A DNA stretch of 64,000 nt from Gamsiella multidivaricata (lineage: Eukaryota; Mortierellomycota; Mortierellomycetes; Mortierellales; Mortierellaceae), in assembly GCF_025024155.1 (NCBI RefSeq), contig NW_026251716.1, positions 496,001 to 560,000 of the forward strand, written 5' to 3'. Both the position numbers and the translations under genes were made by a program. The notes under the pieces were generated by a model that worked only from the letters and a program-made list of their open reading frames with translations, did not search any database and had not been told where the DNA came from. This document shows positions 59,036-64,000 of this stretch, one piece after another; the stretch's first letter is position 1, and every line of letters begins with the position of its first letter.

Positions 59036-59115
59036 TAAAAATAAAATAAAAAAATAAAAAAATAAAAAAATAAAAAAATAAAAAAATAAAAAAAATAAAA
59101 AATAAAAAACAAAAA
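59036..59115. repeat. A-rich (TAAAAAA)n tract at the edge of copy R1
   Basis: Tandem TAAAAAA units with small variations, next to the purine-rich end of copy R1. In the element's own orientation this is a T-rich 3' flank, whereas the left copy has an A-rich 3' flank, so it is probably not a shared tail. Confidence 0.8.
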
Positions 59116-59124
59116 ACAAAAAGA

Positions 59125-61841
59125 AAAAGAAAATGAGGAAAGGGAAGGAGGAAGGAAAAGGAAAGAAAAGTCGACTTGCCATCGGCCGGCCTTACTCAGA
59201 AGAGTAAAGACCGTGCAGGGCACACCTCGAGCAGGTTGCAAGCCATGGTGCCCCAAAAAACCACGAATATGGGAAAAAAAGAGTGGATCTCACGCAGCAA
59301 CTCACCAACCCCCACTGACCCATCTTTTTTTATTAGTCCTCGAACCCCTTGTGCAACCCCCAATCGCGCAGAACAATGCCCTGATCATCACCGGCACTAG
59401 ACCTACCAGGGTGTCCTTGGCAACACGAAACCGTCCCGTCAAGCGCAGAGCAGACCACATGGGTCATGACAACAAAAAATGGCCAAAAGTGTTGTGCTCA
59501 TTGCCGTTCAGGATGGAACTGTTGGTCAAAAAAACGCAAAGAGGGGGGCCCGCTCTTCGCCGCCCACTGCTAGCCCTAGGCCTCAGAAATGGGGCCGCTC
59601 ATCTTTGATTTTTTGTTTTTCGATTTCATTTTCATAGTTTTTTCGTGTTCTTCGTCCCGGTGATGAACAAAAAAAACTAGAAACGAATACGGAAAAAAAA
59701 ATACGGGGGAAAAAAAAAACGAACAAAACAGAAAAAACAGGGAACCCCGCTGTGTGCTCGTACGGTTGGCTTTGCGGTGTACAAAGTCCAAGAAAGCTCT
59801 AGGAACGATGGGGAGAAAGGGGAAGGAGAGCGACAGAGAGAGAGAGAGCAGTGGAGAAGTGAGCGACGATATTAGAGTGGAGGTGCAAATAGTGGAGGCT
59901 CGAAGAGTGCAGGTGCAAAGAATGGAGGCTCGAAGAGTGCAAGTGCAAAGAGTGGAGGCTCAAAGAGTGCAGGTGCAAAGAGTGGAGACTCAAAGAGTGC
60001 AGGTGCAAAGAATGGAGGCTCGAAGAGTGCAAGTGCAAAGAGTGGAGGCTCAAAGAGTGCAGGTGCAAAGAGTGGAGACTCAAAGAGTGCAGGTGTAAAG
60101 AGTGGAGGCTCAAAGAGTGCAGGTGCAAAAAGTGGGAGCACATAGTGTGGAGCTGTGAAGAGAGGAGTGGAGAGAGTGCAGCTGGATGTTAGTACTTACC
60201 TTGACGTTGAAGCAGTGACAAGGAGAAAAGAAGAGAGAAGAAAAGAAAAGAGTGAGGTACAACGGCCGGTTTATGTACTGCCAGCGCCACCATCAGTTGG
60301 AGCCATTTACGGACGAGTGCATTACGACCACTCCATCCACATAGTGAAATTCGCCCACCAGAACAGGCACTCGCGCAGATACTCCTGCGGAGGCGCATGC
60401 AGAGACACACTCAACACCGATAGCAGCATCGATCGCAGCAACGCTAGTGGGCGATGCTGCTTTCATAACGAGACAAGAATAAGCAATAGTAACAGCAGGG
60501 AAGAAGAACGAGGAAAAAGAACGCAGACACGCACAGTGGAGACAATTGTGCTCTCTCGCAGCAGCATGCTTGTAGGCAGTGGCTGCTGGAGACGCCTCAA
60601 AGCGATCCTGATCTGCTCGGACCAAACTATCCAGTTCGGAGCACACCTTGCTGAATGGACCCCTTCAATAACTGATTTAAGATCTATAGTTTAATGCTCC
60701 TGTGCCTGGATCAAATAAAGGAATATCACCCACTGCAGCCGCTAGCGGGTGACAGACTGGCACAAGCCCTGTAATGCACATCAACAAATGCGCCAAAAGA
60801 AAATGCTACAAGTAACAGCACCCGTGGGGACCTTATAGAGCCGCACCGTTGATATCCTGCAGCCTATTCTGCAGTGCAGCCTTGTGTAATAATAAAAAAA
60901 TAAACCACCGATTTTTTCAGGATCAGAGTCATCAGCAATGAGGATCGCGGCAGTTGGCAATGAGAAACAGCAGCCCTGCCTCTTCATGCTAACGCAGACC
61001 AGGGTGTCCTGTGGAGAGCAAGAAATGGGACTCATCGCCGTCTTTGGCCTTCCTGGTCACTATGGCCTGGCCAGGGTGGTCTAAACCTTGACTGCCTGTG
61101 CGCTCCACGCGTATGTGGCCCATGCATTTGATTCTCGATGTAATTGGAGCTCTCTTTTGTTTACAGCCTAAATTTGTGGCCCAAGCACTGCACTCCTAAA
61201 GAGGCTGTGGATTTGGCTACTGCAGCGACCATCATTAGGCCACGCTCCTGCTGATACTGCCTCACCTCATTCACTCTTCCGACATAGTAGCGGTGTTCTG
61301 GGGTTCATCCATCCTGAAACACTCCATTGAGGTGCTGAAGCGATTGAGAATTGGTCCCATGTTCGAACACTGGTTGCGCTGCGAATGCTGCTCTGACGAA
61401 CTGAACGTGGCGCATTAGACAAGAGTAGTGCTTCCTCGACGGGAAAAGCATTGGCATCGACGATATCTTCTTTAGGCGGACATTCTACTTCACTGGTGGC
61501 CCCTGGTCGCCTGCTTCCGTAAATGCGCTGTTGCTGGCGTCGTTTCTAAACTCAGTGATCAGTTGGTAGAGCTCTGCTTTCTTTGTCTTCTACTGCTGAA
61601 AATTACCCTATTCTAACCATCTTGCCATCACGCAGCATTAGAATCGTAGACAATTGTGCCAGCTCCTCCATCCGGTATGTAGCAAAAAATCTTCGCCTTG
61701 CCTGTCAGTAGTTTCCTGGACACAGTGCCTCTCCATTTCGACTCGTAGGGCTATTTGGCGTAGCGAAATCGAGATAGTCCCACAACTACAGCAACCGTGA
61801 CCAATGCAGAAAAAGGATAGAGATGCCTCATCTTCCCCCAG
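59125..61841 (-). repeat. Dispersed repeat, copy R1 (inverted, 5'-truncated)
   Basis: Reverse complement of copy L positions 885-3560. It carries the same 3' block (for example GATGAGCGGCCCCATTTCTG), the minisatellite, the GTAAGTACTAAC donor-like motif, the open stretch at 60293-60646 and the broken ORF whose ATG is at 61831. It stops abruptly at 61841, next to a CA repeat, and lacks the first 884 bp of the element. Over the region shared with R2 (61128-61841) it appears identical to R2 in inverted orientation. No transposase or terminal repeat is seen. Confidence 0.85.
59880..60135. repeat. Minisatellite with 30- and 90-bp higher-order units
   Basis: The R1 counterpart of the left 15-bp minisatellite. 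Here two 15-bp variants alternate (GTGCAAAGAGTGGAG and GCTCAAAGAGTGCAG), giving a 30-bp unit. Three of these form a 90-bp block that is repeated almost exactly at about 59919-60008 and 60009-60098. ORFs on both strands are a by-product. Confidence 0.9.
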
Positions 61842-61847
61842 CTATAT

Positions 61848-61849
<2 letters not shown>

Positions 61850-61879
<30 letters not shown>
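61850..61879. repeat. CA microsatellite
   Basis: About fifteen CA dinucleotides directly at the truncated edge of copy R1. It opens His-Thr ORFs by chance. Confidence 0.95.
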
Positions 61880-61880
<1 letters not shown>

Positions 61881-62088
61881 CCATAAAAGTCTCTCGCCCC
61901 GCGCTCTTTCCTGTCCTCACATTCTCGTCTGTCGTCTCCATCCTACTTCCTCGTTTATTCCTTATCTCATTATCCGCCCTGCCTTCAACGGCGGCATCAT
62001 GTCCCGTAATTCTATTGTACCCCACATTTAACATCCGTCCTACATTCATTTTAAAGTCCGGCTAAGTTGCGCACAGCGCTTTCGTTAA

Positions 62089-62262
62089 TGTTCATTTGTG
62101 AGTGCACTATATTGACCAATGTAGTAGGTACGAGCAGAGACAAGTACCCTTAACGTGGTGCAGACGGGTAGTACTTTATAAGTGGCCCATCTGCCCAGGA
62201 AATAAAGATCCCTCTCTTGTCTTGTTGACTTCCTGTCTGTAAGTAGATATAAGGGTTAAACA
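62089..62262 (+). repeat. Possible solo-LTR-like segment
   Basis: A 174-bp segment beginning TGTTCA and ending AAACA contains TTTATAAG followed about 30 bp later by AATAAA, the order expected inside an LTR. Flanking five-base sequences (GTTAA and TTGCA) do not match, and no primer-binding site or polypurine tract is clear, so this is a weak call. Confidence 0.2.
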
Positions 62263-62439
62263 TTGCAGTGAGTATTGGTCTCGTAAGGTTGGCTAGACTC
62301 TGTCGTCTTCCCGCGCTCCTTTGCTCACCTTAACTTATTCACTACTGTACTATCGTTAGTGTCATTGTCTCCCCCACGGAATAGCTAAGTTTCTTTCAAT
62401 ACACTGCCTTCCCGCTCCTGCGAGCCTAGTAAGCTCATA

Positions 62440-64000
62440 TCTGTGCCGCATCGGTGTTTCGTCGGTGGAGTTAATGGACCAATTGATGCATATCACTCTA
62501 TTAATCTCGGACCACTGTCACTTGTACACTTGTCTTTATGTGTGCCAGCGATCCACGCAATTAAAATGGGGTTGGACAGAGCCTTTCAGTATTTGGCCGA
62601 TATGGCCATTGAAGGAGGCCAACGGACGTGAAAGCCATTGATTCACACATCCATGTCAATGTAATGTCACTGCACTAAGGATACACCGTATCAACCTAGG
62701 GATCGATTCTGTACGATTCCTGCAGGGAAAGAGCCTGAGCTCAAAACCGAGCAGCTGCTGCTATCATTCAGCAAACCAACGCTCAGCTGGGCTCGTGGGC
62801 CACTGATATGATGGTCCATGACCTTCACTGCAAACTCTCCGAGACATTTAATCAGAGCACACAGTAGAGATGTCTGCTCGGCCTTTTCTGAGGACGTCGA
62901 GCATAGCACGGCAAATTTTATGAGATATGTTTGTTGCCTTTCGATAGAGTTGACATGGATGAACATGTTTCCCTGCCAGTTTCAGCCTCGTCAGTCTTGC
63001 TGCAGATACGTCTATATGAAAATCGCAACTATTCTCGTTGTCATGTAGCGCAAGCAGCGCGTCGTGTCTATACATTTTTCTTTTTTCAGTCCTCCAACAG
63101 TTGAGCAGCCCAGATAAAAATGGCTATTTATATGATGGATGGAGCTAATTGCATGGGTCTCATAAACAAAGAAATGTATACAATCCTAGAATAAGGACCT
63201 GTAGTTCTGTAAACAGCTTTCTGTTTCCGACTCTAATCATACTATGGATACCATCAATCTCAAATGTATAATCATTTGCGTTATTACTGGGGGAAGATGA
63301 GGCATCTCTATCCTTTTTCTGCATTGGTCACGGTTGCTGTAGTTGTGGGACTATCTCGATTTCGCTACGCCAAATAGCCCTACGAGTCGAAATGGAGAGG
63401 CACTGTGTCCAGGAAACTACTGACAGGCAAGGCGAAGATTTTTTGCTACATACCGGATGGAGGAGCTGGCACAATTGTCTACGATTCTAATGCTGCGTGA
63501 TGGCAAGATGGTTAGAATAGGGTAATTTTCAGCAGTAGAAGACAAAGAAAGCAGAGCTCTACCAACTGATCACTGAGTTTAGAAACGACGCCAGCAACAG
63601 CGCATTTACGGAAGCAGGCGACCAGGGGCCACCAGTGAAGTAGAATGTCCGCCTAAAGAAGATATCGTCGATGCCAATGCTTTTCCCGTCGAGGAAGCAC
63701 TACTCTTGTCTAATGCGCCACGTTCAGTTCGTCAGAGCAGCATTCGCAGCGCAACCAGTGTTCGAACATGGGACCAATTCTCAATCGCTTCAGCACCTCA
63801 ATGGAGTGTTTCAGGATGGATGAACCCCAGAACACCGCTACTATGTCGGAAGAGTGAATGAGGTGAGGCAGTATCAGCAGGAGCGTGGCCTAATGATGGT
63901 CGCTGCAGTAGCCAAATCCACAGCCTCTTTAGGAGTGCAGTGCTTGGGCCACAAATTTAGGCTGTAAACAAAAGAGAGCTCCAATTACATCGAGAATCAA
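62440..64000 (+). repeat. Dispersed repeat, copy R2 (forward, runs off window)
   Basis: Aligns with copy L 7-1561 in the same orientation, 62.4 kb away. It lacks the 35-bp duplication of L and has about 30 bp (63535-63565, including AAGACAAAGAAAGCAGAGC) that L lacks. It carries the broken ORF with ATG at 63297 and a conserved open minus-strand stretch at 62691-62966 that is also present in L (289-564). Differences there are mostly amino-acid changing, so it is probably not a functional protein. Confidence 0.85.

Larger units (their letters stand above)
57710..59124. other. Gene-poor interval before the right repeat block
   Basis: No gene I can assign. On the minus strand there are broken protein-like tracts between about 58785 and 58040 (see separate entry). 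Sequence from about 59035 to 59115 is an A-rich TAAAAAA repeat adjoining copy R1. Confidence 0.5.
61842..62439. other. Spacer between R1 and R2
   Basis: Contains a CA microsatellite (61850-61879), then about 560 bp without a coding frame. TACTTTATAAGTGG and AATAAAGATCC near 62170-62205 recall LTR promoter and polyadenylation signals (see separate low-confidence entry). Nothing else recognised. Confidence 0.45.
61128..64000. repeat. Large palindrome: inverted arms of R1 and R2
   Basis: Positions 61128-61841 and 63287-64000 are reverse complements of each other with constant coordinate sum (about 125128), so there is no net indel over about 714 bp. I found no mismatch in the stretches I compared by eye. 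The 1445-bp spacer (61842-63286) holds a CA microsatellite, an LTR-like segment and the 5' part of copy R2. The right arm runs off the window. Confidence 0.85.

Noticed and set aside
59754..60143. Repeat-encoded ORFs on both strands in copy R1
   Set aside because: Same cause as in copy L. The translated products differ completely between the copies because the array was rebuilt.

Overview
This is an intron-rich fungal nuclear window. Short GT-AG introns (mostly 50-120 bp), CT-rich leaders, AATAAA-type 3' ends, a nuclear mitochondrial EF-Tu gene, a two-CH-domain alpha-actinin and a Timeless-type fork protector all fit an early-diverging fungus. Mucoromycota, perhaps the Mortierella group, is my best guess, but that is inference from gene style and not from a database match.

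Layout. 1-3560 is a degenerate dispersed repeat (copy L) with an internal 15-bp minisatellite. A block of mainly housekeeping genes runs from 4742 to 57709: glucosidase II alpha (+, 4742-7978); Timeless/Tof1/Swi1 (+, 8140-13392); an F-box/LRR protein (-, 13499-16264); a gene-poor 4.6 kb stretch holding a frameshifted small gene (17305-17658); a PH-like/LRR protein (+, 20840-25498); a multi-Myb protein (+, 25650-28454); rRNA-processing factor Efg1 (+, 28693-30457); a PA-domain subtilase (-, 30585-34671); an HSPA12-like Hsp70 ATPase with a Pro/Gln-rich N-terminus (-, 35099-37758); mitochondrial EF-Tu (-, 38489-40469); alpha-actinin (+, 40833-44161); an ABCC full transporter (+, 46118-53022); an atypical XRN 5'-3' exoribonuclease (-, 53321-55989); and the Golgi v-SNARE Gos1/GS28 (+, 56617-57709). 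The right end (about 59125-64000) holds two more copies of the left repeat, R1 inverted and R2 direct. Together they form a palindrome whose 0.7 kb arms look identical.

For the multi-exon genes I placed exon boundaries by hand from splice signals, reading phase and family conservation. Every model closes to a whole number of codons: 960, 1189, 1312, 541, 1272, 722, 467, 641, 1842, 785 and 291 aa. The genes do not form a pathway; they are unlinked cell functions (ER glycoprotein quality control, replication fork protection, ribosome biogenesis, mitochondrial translation, actin bundling, vacuolar/membrane transport, RNA decay, Golgi fusion).

The most interesting items are the palindromic repeat copies flanking the whole gene block, with decayed coding sequence and a minisatellite that may sit in an intron; the Hsp70-like protein with a prion-like N-terminus; the XRN protein lacking the usual Xrn1 C-terminal half; the roughly 180-residue insertion in the second nucleotide-binding domain of the ABC transporter; and the frameshifted small gene at 17.3-17.7 kb.
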